From Clostridium grantii DSM 8605 (GTDB lineage Bacteria; Bacillota; Clostridia; Clostridiales; Clostridiaceae): a stretch of 64,000 bases of DNA. Under the pieces are notes generated by a model. That model was not told the origin of the DNA, searched no databases, and was given only the letters and a program-made list of their open reading frames with translations. Both the position numbers and the translations under genes were made by a program. The stretch is from assembly GCF_900129965.1 (NCBI RefSeq), contig NZ_FQXM01000021.1, positions 1-64,000 on the forward strand, in the 5' to 3' direction. Below are positions 7,887 to 15,915 of the stretch, in pieces (positions within the stretch are counted from its first letter, which is position 1; each line of letters opens with the position of its first letter).

Positions 7887-8280
7887 GCGTTGCAATACAA
7901 ATTCCTTTAGCTCATTTTTAGCTACCACAGTTAACCGGAGTAATATAAATCTATTAAAAAGTAAAATAAAGCATAATAGAGAAATTCAAGATTCAACAGA
8001 GATTAATAACTCAGAAGGAAATTATCCTTTTACAGTGGAGGACCAATATATAGCTTATGAAATTAAAAAAATGCATTAAATAAACTGAGAAAGAGGTTAG
8101 TGAATTTCAGCGGGATGTTGGGATTGTGGTTGATGAGGGTGTGGGGGGTTGTTACGTGGGGGAGGGTGTTTGGTTAAAGGTTTATGAGGAGAATCCAAAT
8201 AAAAATAGAGTGATTATTAGTCTTGATTATAGTGTATAATATAAGTAAAGGAATATAGTGGAGATTGGTAGGTGAAATTT

Positions 8281-8604
8281 ATGCCATATAATGTGAAGAT
8301 TGAGTTAGATAATTTATTAAAAGAAATAAATCAAATTTACGATGTAAATTCTATTTATCTGTTTGGATCTTATGCGTATGGAGATCCTAATGAAGATAGT
8401 GATTTAGATATATGTGTAGTAACCGATGACAAAAGCAAAAGAAAAATTGAAATCATGAAATTAATAAGAAAATCAATATCTAAAGTGGCAACAATGCCAG
8501 TTGATTTATTAGTTTATTATAGTGATGAATTTAATGAAAGAGCTAAATCGGAGTGCACTATGGAACATGAAATTTTACTTCAGGGAGTTAAACTTTATGG
8601 ATAA
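8281..8604 (+). CDS. mntA: MNT-type minimal nucleotidyltransferase (MntA-like antitoxin)
   Basis: This protein of about 107 residues has the pol-beta nucleotidyltransferase motif GSYAYGDPNEDSDLDI (GSx10DxD), with the third acidic residue in VDLLVYY. It overlaps the downstream HEPN gene by 8 bp (ATGGATAA). In characterised HEPN/MNT modules the nucleotidyltransferase inactivates the HEPN toxin by AMPylation; that mechanism is inferred here. ATG 8281 with GTAGGTG upstream is preferred; a GTG three codons earlier is possible. Confidence 0.8.
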   Translation: MPYNVKIELDNLLKEINQIYDVNSIYLFGSYAYGDPNEDSDLDICVVTDDKSKRKIEIMKLIRKSISKVATMPVDLLVYYSDEFNERAKSECTMEHEILLQGVKLYG

Positions 8605-8980
8605 AAAAGAGATAGCTAAAGAATGGTTTGAATTTGCAAAAAGAGATTTAGAGTCAGCTAAGTTTTTAATGAGTATGTATCCAAAGCCATTAGAAATTAT
8701 ATGCTATCATTGTGAACAAAGTGCTGAGAAATATATAAAAGGGTATCTTATTGCAATTGGAAACAAAGTTGAAAAGACTCATGATTTAGTATTGCTTAAT
8801 TCTAAATGTAGAGATATAAACTGTAGTTTTAATGAGATTGAAGATGATTGCATTGAGCTTGTTCCATATGGAGTGCAAGTTAGATATCCATATCAGTTGG
8901 AAGTAAATGAAGATGATGTGAATAGTGCTATTAGTAGTGCAGAAAGAATAGAAAAATTTATACAAAAAATATTGAGGTAG
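8597..8980 (+). CDS. hepT: HEPN domain protein (HEPN/MNT module)
   Basis: This protein of 127 residues has the HEPN pattern EWFEFAKRDLESAKFLM near the N-terminus and IICYHCEQSAEKYIKGYL in the middle. The canonical RNase motif Rx4-6H is not evident. The C-terminal segment ERIEKFIQKIL is typical of the DNA-binding HEPN subgroup. It starts at ATG 8597, overlapping the MNT stop, with GGAG 8 nt upstream. An in-frame ATG at 8522 would lie deep inside the MNT gene and is unlikely. It is either a toxin lacking the classical motif or a nucleotide-binding partner. Confidence 0.75.
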   Translation: MDKKEIAKEWFEFAKRDLESAKFLMSMYPKPLEIICYHCEQSAEKYIKGYLIAIGNKVEKTHDLVLLNSKCRDINCSFNEIEDDCIELVPYGVQVRYPYQLEVNEDDVNSAISSAERIEKFIQKILR

Positions 8981-9048
8981 TCAACTATGACTACCTTTAA
9001 TTTTGTTTGTTTTACGGGCACCTAGAAAGGAAGGATTGATTGTGGGTA

Positions 9049-9306
9049 TTTAGCAAGTTCGTCGGCAACCCTCCTCACTAGAGTAACTGTGACTTGTTAA
9101 AAAATGGTATTAAAATAAATTTCGTACACTTGATTTTTAAATGATTCCTAAGACATCTACATCAAGAAAATCTTATGTCAATTTTAACTAACCAATGAAT
9201 AATAAAAAAATACATTTACGCTCCAGTAAAACAAAAAAACTCCTTTAATTATTCGTTATAATTCAAATAATTAAAGGAGTTTTTAGCAGCGGAGATTGTT
9301 CGTATC
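9049..9306. repeat. 258-bp direct repeat A
   Basis: It matches 10541-10798 with only two differences that I can see (near 9180 and 9292). It begins TTTAGCAAGTTCGTCGG, contains AGTAACTGTGACTTG of the RAYT repeat family, includes a strong terminator (9238-9285) and ends GAGATTGTTCGTATC. The two copies bracket the Rpn-type gene like the ends of a composite element. Confidence 0.9.
9238..9285 (+). terminator. Terminator inside direct repeat A
   Basis: AACTCCTTTAATTATT pairs with AATAATTAAAGGAGTT (16 bp) and a T run follows. The same hairpin occurs in repeat B at about 10730-10777. The A-run on the other side makes it potentially bidirectional. Confidence 0.75.
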
Positions 9307-9307
9307 T

Positions 9308-9348
9308 AGCAAAACAAAATTGTGGTTTTATTACAATTTTGTTTTGCT
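9308..9348. repeat. Perfect 16-bp palindrome of the AGCAA...TTGCT type
   Basis: AGCAAAACAAAATTGT (9308-9323) and ACAATTTTGTTTTGCT (9333-9348) are exact inverted repeats around a 9-bp loop. It is a sequence variant of the left module of the 80-bp palindrome and sits directly at the edge of direct repeat A. Confidence 0.75.
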
Positions 9349-9433
9349 CTCAGGTTATTAAAAAGAATTGTGTAATTGTATTTAAATTTGGTATAATATA
9401 AAGTGAAAAACTTACAAAAGGATGTGAGCACTT

Positions 9434-10444
9434 TTGGCTAAAAAGCACGACTTCGACGCAGCCTGGAAAACCATATTAGAAGCTTTTGAAGTAGAAATAG
9501 TAGAATTACTTTTTCCAGAATTATTTGATGAGATAAATTGGGAACTAGGCACAGAATCCTTAGATAAAGAATTACAAGAAATTCAAAAGGAAATTTTTGA
9601 TAAGGATAGTAGTGAAAGAATAATATCAGATAAAATTATAAAGGTTAGGCTAAAGGATAAAGGGAGTAAAATACTATTTATACATGTGGAAGTGCAAAGT
9701 TATAGTAGTGGATACAAAATTTTCGGAGAGAGAATGTTTAGGTATTTCTATAGGATTTGGGATAAGTTCAGATATAAATACGAAGATACATCAGAAATAG
9801 TAGCAGCGGCTATATACACATATAAAGGGGAACGTGGAAAAGACAAACGATATATATATAGATTGCCAGAGATAGAAAGAGATATACTTGTGTATAATTT
9901 TAAAACTATTGACGTAGAAAAAATCAAACTTGAAAATATAAATGATGATAATCCGTTAAAATTAGTATTCAAAATGGCTCAAAGATTACTTGAAATAGGC
10001 GTTACTGATGAAGAAAAATATAAAACTAAAATAGAGCTAGCAGAAGAATTAAAAAATTATCATAAAGTAAAAAACAATGAACAAATAAGAGCGTTGGTAG
10101 ATTTCTTAGAGTACTTATTTTTAATTGAAGATCCAGATTTAGAAAGTAAATATGAAGAATATAAAAAATTAAATGGGGGTGTATTTAAGTTGACAATTGA
10201 TGATATAAGGAAAATACACTATGAGCAAAAAGGTAGAGAAGAAGGTAGAGAAGAAGGTAGAGAAGAGGGGGCAATTTTAGCAAGAAGAGAAGATATTTTA
10301 GAGAACTTAAATGAGATAGGCCGGGTTAATGATGACATAATTAAAATGGTAAATGAAGAGAGTGATATTGAAACTTTAAGAAAGTGGTTAAAAGTTTCTA
10401 TAGTAGCAGAGAATTTACAGGACTTTATAGATAAAATAAAATAG
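9434..10444 (+). CDS. Rpn-family PD-(D/E)XK recombination-promoting nuclease/putative transposase
   Basis: This 336-residue protein starts TTG (AKKHDFDAAWKTILEAF) after AGGATGTGAG. The nuclease core is seen as ILFIHVEVQSYSSGYKIF (about residues 75-92), with the E-x-Q form of the catalytic motif used by the Rpn/PDDEXK transposase group. The C-terminal part has a tandem GREE repeat (about residues 268-279) and a helical tail. Rpn proteins cleave DNA and stimulate RecA-independent recombination. The gene lies alone between two nearly identical 258-bp direct repeats, suggesting duplication or mobility of the whole unit. A decayed upstream region of a relative is at 55605-55665. Confidence 0.8.
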   Translation: MAKKHDFDAAWKTILEAFEVEIVELLFPELFDEINWELGTESLDKELQEIQKEIFDKDSSERIISDKIIKVRLKDKGSKILFIHVEVQSYSSGYKIFGERMFRYFYRIWDKFRYKYEDTSEIVAAAIYTYKGERGKDKRYIYRLPEIERDILVYNFKTIDVEKIKLENINDDNPLKLVFKMAQRLLEIGVTDEEKYKTKIELAEELKNYHKVKNNEQIRALVDFLEYLFLIEDPDLESKYEEYKKLNGGVFKLTIDDIRKIHYEQKGREEGREEGREEGAILARREDILENLNEIGRVNDDIIKMVNEESDIETLRKWLKVSIVAENLQDFIDKIK

Positions 10445-10540
10445 TTTCACTAGAATCCAGCAAAAGTGGGAGTTAGCATGCAAAATATTCCAGGTTTAGC
10501 CAGGACCACAGGGATGTAATATTTTCCAGGAACAAGCTAT

Positions 10541-10798
10541 TTTAGCAAGTTCGTCGGCAACCCTCCTCACTAGAGTAACTGTGACTTGTTAAAAAATGGT
10601 ATTAAAATAAATTTCGTACACTTGATTTTTAAATGATTCCTAAGACATCTACATCAAGAAAATCTTATGTGAATTTTAACTAACCAATGAATAATAAAAA
10701 AATACATTTACGCTCCAGTAAAACAAAAAAACTCCTTTAATTATTCGTTATAATTCAAATAATTAAAGGAGTTTTTAGCAGCAGAGATTGTTCGTATC
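10541..10798. repeat. 258-bp direct repeat B
   Basis: It is the partner of 9049-9306 with two visible mismatches. Here the sequence continues into ACCAATCTCTGTAAGGTCAC, which can pair with CAGAGATTG near the end of the repeat, and then into the right half of the 80-bp palindrome. This copy is therefore joined to more of the ancestral repeat than copy A. The stretch 10445-10540 before it holds no gene. Confidence 0.9.
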
Positions 10799-10826
10799 AA
10801 TACCAATCTCTGTAAGGTCACAGCTA

Positions 10827-10857
10827 CCTTACAAAAACTGGAACAGTTTTTGTTGCT
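10827..10857 (+). repeat. Right half of the 80-bp palindrome
   Basis: CCTTACAAAAACTGGAACAG and the following TTTTTGTTGCT match the right module of the copy at 4147-4226. It ends exactly where an RHS coding fragment begins. Confidence 0.7.
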
Positions 10858-10933
10858 ATTAATGCTGATGGAATAGTTGGAACTCCAGGAGAATTATTAT
10901 CTTGTAATATGTTTGCGTATTGTGGCAATAATC
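10858..10933 (+). pseudogene. RHS/YD-repeat protein fragment
   Basis: The 25 codons INADGIVGTPGELLSCNMFA plus YCGNN match the RHS-associated core consensus, which is normally followed by NPVNR. At that point the sequence turns into GTGTGCC, the start of a group II intron. The left side is cut by the palindromic repeat. This is the remnant of a large polymorphic toxin or wall-associated RHS gene. Confidence 0.65.
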
Positions 10934-11124
10934 GTGTGCCTAGAATAAAGCACTCATAACTAACCGGGGTAGGACCGGTAGTAAGAAAAGGTAGTACTTA
11001 CTTAGCTAGGATGGAGGCATGGAAAGAAATTGAAATGTCTAAGCCTATCGACAAAAATCTGGGTAAGCCAGGTGAGCAACTTAGAAGGCTGTAATGAGAA
11101 TGAACATATATGTAGCCTCGTAAT
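10934..11124 (+). mobile_element. 5' fragment of a third group II intron, inserted in the RHS gene
   Basis: GTGTGCCTAGAATAAAGCAC at 10934 is a group II 5' end (GUGYG). What follows has the same layout as the intron starting at 11175: GTGxGCC, AGA, a GCAC block, then an AACxGGGGTAGGACCGGT hairpin. Only about 190 nt of domain I remain before the palindromic repeat at 11125; no 3' part was found. It is a fragment and would not splice. Confidence 0.55.
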
Positions 11125-11174
11125 AGCAACAAAAATTGCTCATTTTATTTACAATTTTTGTAATAGGTCTGACC
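11125..11174 (+). repeat. Left half of the 80-bp palindrome, split by the twintron
   Basis: AGCAACAAAAATTGCTCATT and the following bases to GGTCTGACC equal the left half of the intact copy at 4147. The right half resumes at 15226-15256 (CCTTACAAAAACTGG and on). The group II intron sits exactly between them. Confidence 0.8.
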
Positions 11175-12161
11175 GTGCGCCAAGATAGGGCACAATGTAT
11201 AACGGGTGGGAATCCCGTATGGTAAAGCTTAACCAGCAGCCATTAGCGAGTCTTGAGTTGGTTGGGGCGACCCAAAGGGCTAAGCGTAGATAGTAAACAT
11301 GTGGGCCATAAGCCGAATGAGGTTGAAGCTGAAAGCTCCGAAATCCCAAACGATAAGGTCGATATGTTGGTCTGTATAGAAGACAGTACTAAATTATTCA
11401 ACATGGTGAGAATGGTTTAGCTTATCCGGAGTCGTGGGGCATGGCACGCATGATATTGTTACATTGTGTTAACTTGGGAGAACTCAACTATTCTCATGAA
11501 AATGAGTATGAAGGACAAGTTTAAAATTCGAGGAATTCAAAAGATAGTTGAGTAGTCGGACTACATCATATTGTGCGACTTGAAAGTTGCAATTAGAATT
11601 GTACATGAGTACTACCACATCCATCCCGTGGTATTCCTACCGATAAGTGCCTAGTAAGTAATGAATGGTGCAAAGCAATCGGAACAATGCGAAAACAATA
11701 GTATTCACAACTATTCTATTGCTAGGAAAAGATGTGCATGGTTAACAAATGTGAATTGCCGTAAGAGCCGTCAGTAATAAAAGGTGAAATGTGAATGATA
11801 CACCTTAACCAAAATGGTACGAGGTCAGGGACACAGTAATTAGTATGGTACTGTGTTGGGAAGGACAGAGAACCTCCGGTTTATAGGCAGAACCTAAACA
11901 CATCATAATTATTTTAATTGCGGAACAAGGTAAACCTTATGTGCTCCTGAGCAGGTAGGCAAATCGCAAGAGATGCACAATGCACAGAAGGTAGAGGATA
12001 CTGGAAAAAGCGAAAGTCTTAGTGTAATGCTGAGGATAGGGATTCAAAATTTGTCTCACTTGAAAGAGGGCAGACTTCCAGTGCGTATCAATTACATGAA
12101 AGATAAGGAATCTATGAATACATCAGGTTCAAAGACACGAAAGTGAGGACAATGTAGACGT

Positions 12162-13625
12162 ATGGAAATTAGATGGAGTCAAATAGACTGGAATCAAGCA
12201 GAAGAATACATTAATAGACTACAAATCAGGATTGTAAAGGCAACATTGGAGAATAAATGGAGATTGATTAAAAGACTTCAGTATTTATTGACTCACTCAT
12301 TCTACGCAAAAGCAATAGCTGTAAAAAGAGTGGTGACAAACAAAGGAAAGAACACACCAGGAATTGATGGTGTATTATGGAAAACTGATGGGGAGAAGAT
12401 AGCAGCAATACAAAAACTTGAGGTAAGTTCGTACCATGCAAGCCCTCTTAAAAGAATATATATTGAGAAGTTTGGAAAGAAAGAAAAACGACCACTTGGT
12501 ATACCAAATATCAAAGATAGGGCTATGCAAGCACTACAGCTAGTGGCTTTAGAACCAGTGGCTGAAACTACAGCTGATCGGATATCCTTTGGTTTTCGTC
12601 GGTACAGGAGTCCAGTGGAAGCACGAGAGTATGGATTTAGAATACTCAGTTGGAAGCATTCCCCACAATGGATATTAGAAGGTGACATAAAAAGTTGTTT
12701 TGACAAAATCAGCCATGAATGGATGATGGAAAACATTCCAACTGATAAAAGAATATTGAAAGAATTCATGAAGTGTGGATATGTATATGATAGACAATTA
12801 TTTCCTACCAATGAAGGTTCGCCGCAAGGTGGGGTCATCTCACCAACTTTTGCGAATATGACATTGGACGGATTGGAACCGATGATATTGGCTAAATATT
12901 GGGCTAACAAAAAAGGAGTCATCAATGTAAGACACAATAGTCATAAAGTGCACGTAGTGCGTTTTGCTGATGACTTTGTGGTAACGGCAAATAGTAAAGA
13001 AGCGCTTGAAGATATCAAAGATATGATTATTGAATTTCTTGGACACCGAGGATTAGAACTTTCTGCGGAAAAGACAGTCATAACGCATATCAATGATGGA
13101 TTCGACTTCTTAGGCTGGAACTTCCGCAAGTTCAATGGGAAACTGATTATCAAACCATCAACTAAATCCATCAATAAAGTAACTAGAACTATAAGTGAGT
13201 TAATCCGTAACAGTAAAACTGTTCCACAGGAACAACTAATATATAGGATTAATGAGATAACTAAAGGGTGGGCCAACTATCATCACTCAGTATGTTCAAA
13301 AAGCACATTTGCACTCATGGACAATAGGATATGGGAAATGTTGTGGAGATGGGCGAAGAGAAGGCATCCGAATAAAAGTAAGCACTGGATTAAAGAAAAA
13401 TATTGGAAAGAACACAAAGGCAGAAAATGGTGCTTTAGAACGGATGAAAATATACTTTTTCTAATGTGTGATATGCCTATAGTTAGAATCAATCAGATTT
13501 CACTGAATAAAAATCCATTCTTAGATAAAGGTTATTTTGAAGAACGTGCAAAAAAGAATAGATATAATCGAAAAAAAGCCATTTATTCCAATCGAGCTGC
13601 ACAAATAGGATACTATGTGTTATAG
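12162..13625 (+). CDS. ltrA: Group II intron reverse transcriptase/maturase (inner intron, FADD type)
   Basis: This 487-residue intron-encoded protein has an RT0/RT1 region with NTPGIDGV (about residue 65), SFGFRRYRSPVEA (RT2), NEGSPQGGVISP (RT4) and the catalytic VRFADDFVVT (about 265-274). The maturase/X region (about 345-440) and a C-terminal CxxNPFLDKGYFEERAKK-like tail follow. FADD and this tail point to the chloroplast-like class, without an HNH endonuclease domain. It aids splicing and reverse-transcribes the intron during retrohoming. The frame is intact. Confidence 0.9.
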   Translation: MEIRWSQIDWNQAEEYINRLQIRIVKATLENKWRLIKRLQYLLTHSFYAKAIAVKRVVTNKGKNTPGIDGVLWKTDGEKIAAIQKLEVSSYHASPLKRIYIEKFGKKEKRPLGIPNIKDRAMQALQLVALEPVAETTADRISFGFRRYRSPVEAREYGFRILSWKHSPQWILEGDIKSCFDKISHEWMMENIPTDKRILKEFMKCGYVYDRQLFPTNEGSPQGGVISPTFANMTLDGLEPMILAKYWANKKGVINVRHNSHKVHVVRFADDFVVTANSKEALEDIKDMIIEFLGHRGLELSAEKTVITHINDGFDFLGWNFRKFNGKLIIKPSTKSINKVTRTISELIRNSKTVPQEQLIYRINEITKGWANYHHSVCSKSTFALMDNRIWEMLWRWAKRRHPNKSKHWIKEKYWKEHKGRKWCFRTDENILFLMCDMPIVRINQISLNKNPFLDKGYFEERAKKNRYNRKKAIYSNRAAQIGYYVL

Positions 13626-13629
13626 ATAC

Positions 13630-13666
13630 GTGAGCGGAATGCGGTGAAAGTCGCACGTTCCGTTCT
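13630..13666 (+). ncRNA. Domain V of the inner group II intron
   Basis: GAGCGGAATGCGGTGAAAGT and its 3' partner ACGTTCCGTTC form the domain V stem with a GAAA tetraloop; this is the catalytic core of the ribozyme. It begins just after the RT stop codon. Confidence 0.8.
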
Positions 13667-13801
13667 TTGGGGAGGGGTAGACCGTAAGGAATACTCCTTA
13701 CCCGACACTAATGAAACAGAGTAATGTCTGCGGAGGGAAGGATGTAGCATATTATCACCCTAGAAAAGGGAAACACTACTTCACACAGAGGAGGAATAAT
13801 A

Positions 13802-15151
13802 GTGTATACAAAACTCAATAGGATAGCAGAAATAGCTAAAGAAAATCCCAACATGCAATTTACTTCATTAATGCATCTTATCGATAAAGAAATGCTGTTA
13901 AATTGTCATAAAGAACTTAAGCCGAAAAAGGCTGCAGGTATTGATGAAGTAACTAAAGCAGAATATGAAAACAATCTAGATAGGAATATTGAAAATCTTT
14001 TAGAGCGAATGAAAACACTTAAATACAAACCAAAGCCAGTTAGGAGGACATATATACCCAAGGTAGGTTCTAACAAGAAAAGACCATTAGGGATTCCGTC
14101 TTATGAGGATAAAATTGTTCAATTAGCTATAAATAAGGTTATAAGTTCAATCTATGAACAAGACTTTTTGGATAGCTCATTTGGATTTAGAGCTAACAGA
14201 AGTGCTCATGATGCAATTAAGATTTTAGATGTATATTTAAGTAGAAGAAATATCAACTTTGTTGTGGATGCAGATATTAAAGGATTCTTTGATAATGTTG
14301 ACCATAAATGGATGATGAAATTTCTTCAACATAGAATAAAAGATAAGAACTTACTTAGATATATAGGAAGATTTCTTAATGCTGGAGTATTAGAAGATGG
14401 TAAATTTTACAAAGCATACAATGGAACTCCTCAAGGTGGGCTTGTCTCACCAACTCTTGGGAATATATATCTTCACTATGTATTGGATTTATGGTTTGAG
14501 AAAGTAGTGAGGAAATGGTGTAAAGGCGAAGCCTACATCGTACGCTACGCGGACGATTTTGTTTGCTGTTTTCAATATGAAAGTGATGCGCAAGCATTTT
14601 ATAGAACGCTAAAGAAAAGATTAGCTAAGTTCAATTTAGAAATAGCTGAAGATAAAACTAAGATTGTATATTTCGGAAAGAAAGCATACTTTGACAGAAA
14701 ATTTGGGAGAATACAAAAGAATCATCAGCCGAAAACCTTTGATTTTCTGGGATTTACTCATTATTGTAGTTGCAGACAAAACGGGAGTTTTAGAGTTAAA
14801 CGGAAAACTAGTAGCAAGAAATTTCGAGCTAGTTTAAAGAAAGTAAAAGATTGGATAAGATTAAATATGCATACTTCTATAGAGATATTGATGAAGAATC
14901 TAAATAGAAAACTATTAGGATATTTTAGGTATTATGGTGTCACAGATAATTCTATAAGTTTAAATAAATTTAGAGACTGTGTGCAAAGAATACTATATAA
15001 AATTCTAAATAGAAGAAGTCAGGTTAAAAGTTTAAATTGGGATAAATACACACTTTTTAAGAGAATCCATAAGACTCAGAACTATAAAATATATGTAAAT
15101 ATATTTGAGTTAAGAAAAGAAATTAGCTATATTATGCAAATGGTAATATGA
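13802..15151 (+). CDS. ltrA: Group II intron reverse transcriptase/maturase (outer intron, YADD type)
   Basis: This 449-residue protein starts GTG 13802 with GAGGAGG upstream. Blocks seen are KAAGIDEVT, RPLGIPSYEDKIVQLAI, SSFGFRANRSAHDAI, NGTPQGGLVSPT and the catalytic IVRYADDFVCC (about residues 246-256). The maturase region with DFLGFTHYC follows (about 315-325). There is no C-terminal HNH endonuclease, so integration would use nicked or single-stranded targets, typical of bacterial-class introns. It appears intact and is followed at once by domain V. The low identity to the inner RT shows two independent lineages. Confidence 0.9.
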   Translation: MYTKLNRIAEIAKENPNMQFTSLMHLIDKEMLLNCHKELKPKKAAGIDEVTKAEYENNLDRNIENLLERMKTLKYKPKPVRRTYIPKVGSNKKRPLGIPSYEDKIVQLAINKVISSIYEQDFLDSSFGFRANRSAHDAIKILDVYLSRRNINFVVDADIKGFFDNVDHKWMMKFLQHRIKDKNLLRYIGRFLNAGVLEDGKFYKAYNGTPQGGLVSPTLGNIYLHYVLDLWFEKVVRKWCKGEAYIVRYADDFVCCFQYESDAQAFYRTLKKRLAKFNLEIAEDKTKIVYFGKKAYFDRKFGRIQKNHQPKTFDFLGFTHYCSCRQNGSFRVKRKTSSKKFRASLKKVKDWIRLNMHTSIEILMKNLNRKLLGYFRYYGVTDNSISLNKFRDCVQRILYKILNRRSQVKSLNWDKYTLFKRIHKTQNYKIYVNIFELRKEISYIMQMVI

Positions 15152-15152
15152 A

Positions 15153-15186
15153 GAGCCGGATGCGGGAAATCTGCAAGTCCGGTTCT
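15153..15186 (+). ncRNA. Domain V of the outer group II intron
   Basis: GAGCCGGATGCGGGAAATCT followed by GCAAGTCCGGTTC folds as domain V with a GAAA-type loop. It starts 2 nt after the RT stop. Confidence 0.8.
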
Positions 15187-15259
15187 GTTAGGGGTACGGG
15201 AAGGTGACTTCCCTATCTACTCGACCCTTACAAAAACTGGAATAGTTTTTGTTGCTCTC

Positions 15260-15652
15260 AATGGTTGGCTTTCAACTACAGGAACTGGCTTTTGGGGATT
15301 GATTATACTTATGACTTGGCAGATGTCGGGATATATTATGATAATATATATTGCATATATTCAGGGAATACCACGTTCTTTAGTAGAAGCTTCAGAAATC
15401 GACGGGGCTAATAGCTTTGAAAGGTTTAGATATATTATTTTTCCTTTAATTGCACCAGCTTTCACAGTAAGTATGTTTTTAACTCTTTCCAATTCTTTTA
15501 AAATATTTGACCAAAATGTTGCTCTGACTGCAGGTGCACCTTATAATTCCACAGTGGTGAAAGAATGAGTAGTATATCAAATTTACTCTAAAAGTTTTTA
15601 TGTTAGTAATGGAGATGGAATTGGAGACATTAAAGGGGTAATCAAAAAGTAG
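15260..15652 (+). pseudogene. Fused remnant: sugar ABC permease end + alpha-glucosidase start
   Basis: Codons from 15260 encode NGWLSTTGTGFWGLI and the binding-protein-dependent permease EAA loop EASEIDGANSFERF. This continues to NVALTAGAPYN, as in MalF/UgpA-type permeases. The frame then changes identity: after a TGA at 15566, VVYQIYSKSFYVSNGDGIGD appears, the N-terminus of GH13 oligo-1,6-/alpha-glucosidases, ending at TAG 15650. A deletion has therefore joined two genes of a lost maltodextrin- or trehalose-type locus. Its left edge is the 80-bp palindrome. Confidence 0.75.
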
Positions 15653-15915
15653 ATTATTTAAAAGAGCTGAGAATTTTGTATTAAAAACATACGAAGCTAG
15701 AGTGTATAATATTAATTAGAAAATTCATTGTTGAGACTGTAAATAGATTTGAAAAAATTTATTTACAGTTTTTTTATTGTATAGGAGAAAAAGATAGAAA
15801 ATAGATGGATAGTGGTTGCTTAGAAGATTCAGTAAATACATTATTTTTTTTTTGGATAAACTAACATTATGTGTAATTAGACTAGTGATAAGCTGTAAGA
15901 TTGGGGGTGAATATT
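15653..15915. other. Short non-coding stretch with terminator
   Basis: No gene is seen. It contains a terminator at 15736-15775 and the ribosome site GGGGGTGA of the gerAB-like gene at its end. Confidence 0.4.
15736..15775 (+). terminator. Rho-independent terminator
   Basis: ACTGTAAATA pairs with TATTTACAGT over a 14-nt loop, followed by seven T residues. Confidence 0.75.

Larger units (their letters stand above)
7527..8280. other. Decayed stretch with gene fragments
   Basis: It contains an acetyltransferase N-terminal fragment (7671-7778) and a terminator (7846-7886). It also contains an unusual G/T-rich block (about 8100-8238) that is open in one frame from EFQRDVGIVVDEGVG to NRVIISLDYSV before TAA, unlike its AT-rich surroundings. 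I recognise no family in that block; it looks like the tail of a lost, possibly transferred gene. The 64-codon open frame at 7885-8079 begins inside the terminator and has no clear ribosome site, so I do not call it a gene. Confidence 0.4.
11573..13706 (+). mobile_element. Inner group II intron nested in the outer intron
   Basis: The 5' end is GTGCGACTTGAAAGTTGC at 11573. Domain V is at 13630-13666 and is followed by a domain VI hairpin GTAAGGA/CCTTAC, with the end near CCCGAC (13706, +/-2). The 589 nt before its RT start is a normal length for domains I-IV. The intron differs in sequence and RT type from the outer intron, so this is insertion of one intron in another rather than duplication. 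Insertion is upstream of the outer intron's RT gene. Confidence 0.75.
11175..15225 (+). mobile_element. Outer group II intron of a twintron
   Basis: The 5' end is GTGCGCC (GUGYG rule). The 3' end is ...CTACTCGAC, obeying the terminal AY rule, after domain V (15153-15186) and a domain VI hairpin GGGAAGGTGACTTCCC. Both boundaries are independently fixed by the empty repeat copy at 4147-4226. Its own RT is at 13802-15151. The 5' RNA is 398 nt before and about 95 nt after the inner intron, together close to the usual length upstream of an intron ORF. Splicing would need removal of the inner intron first, or tolerance of it. Confidence 0.8.

Noticed and set aside
7885..8079. 64-codon open frame as a gene
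   Set aside because: It starts at a TTG inside the terminator hairpin, has no ribosome site and its product resembles no protein family.
9049..10798. CRISPR array
   Set aside because: The two repeats are 258 bp and bracket a gene; there are no short regularly spaced repeats anywhere in the window.
11149..11349. 66-codon minus-strand frame in the intron 5' region
   Set aside because: It lies in structured group II intron RNA of the plus strand and has no coding signature.
12302..12937. Long minus-strand frame opposite the inner RT
   Set aside because: It is a shadow of the reverse transcriptase gene in the opposite frame; the plus strand carries all RT motifs.
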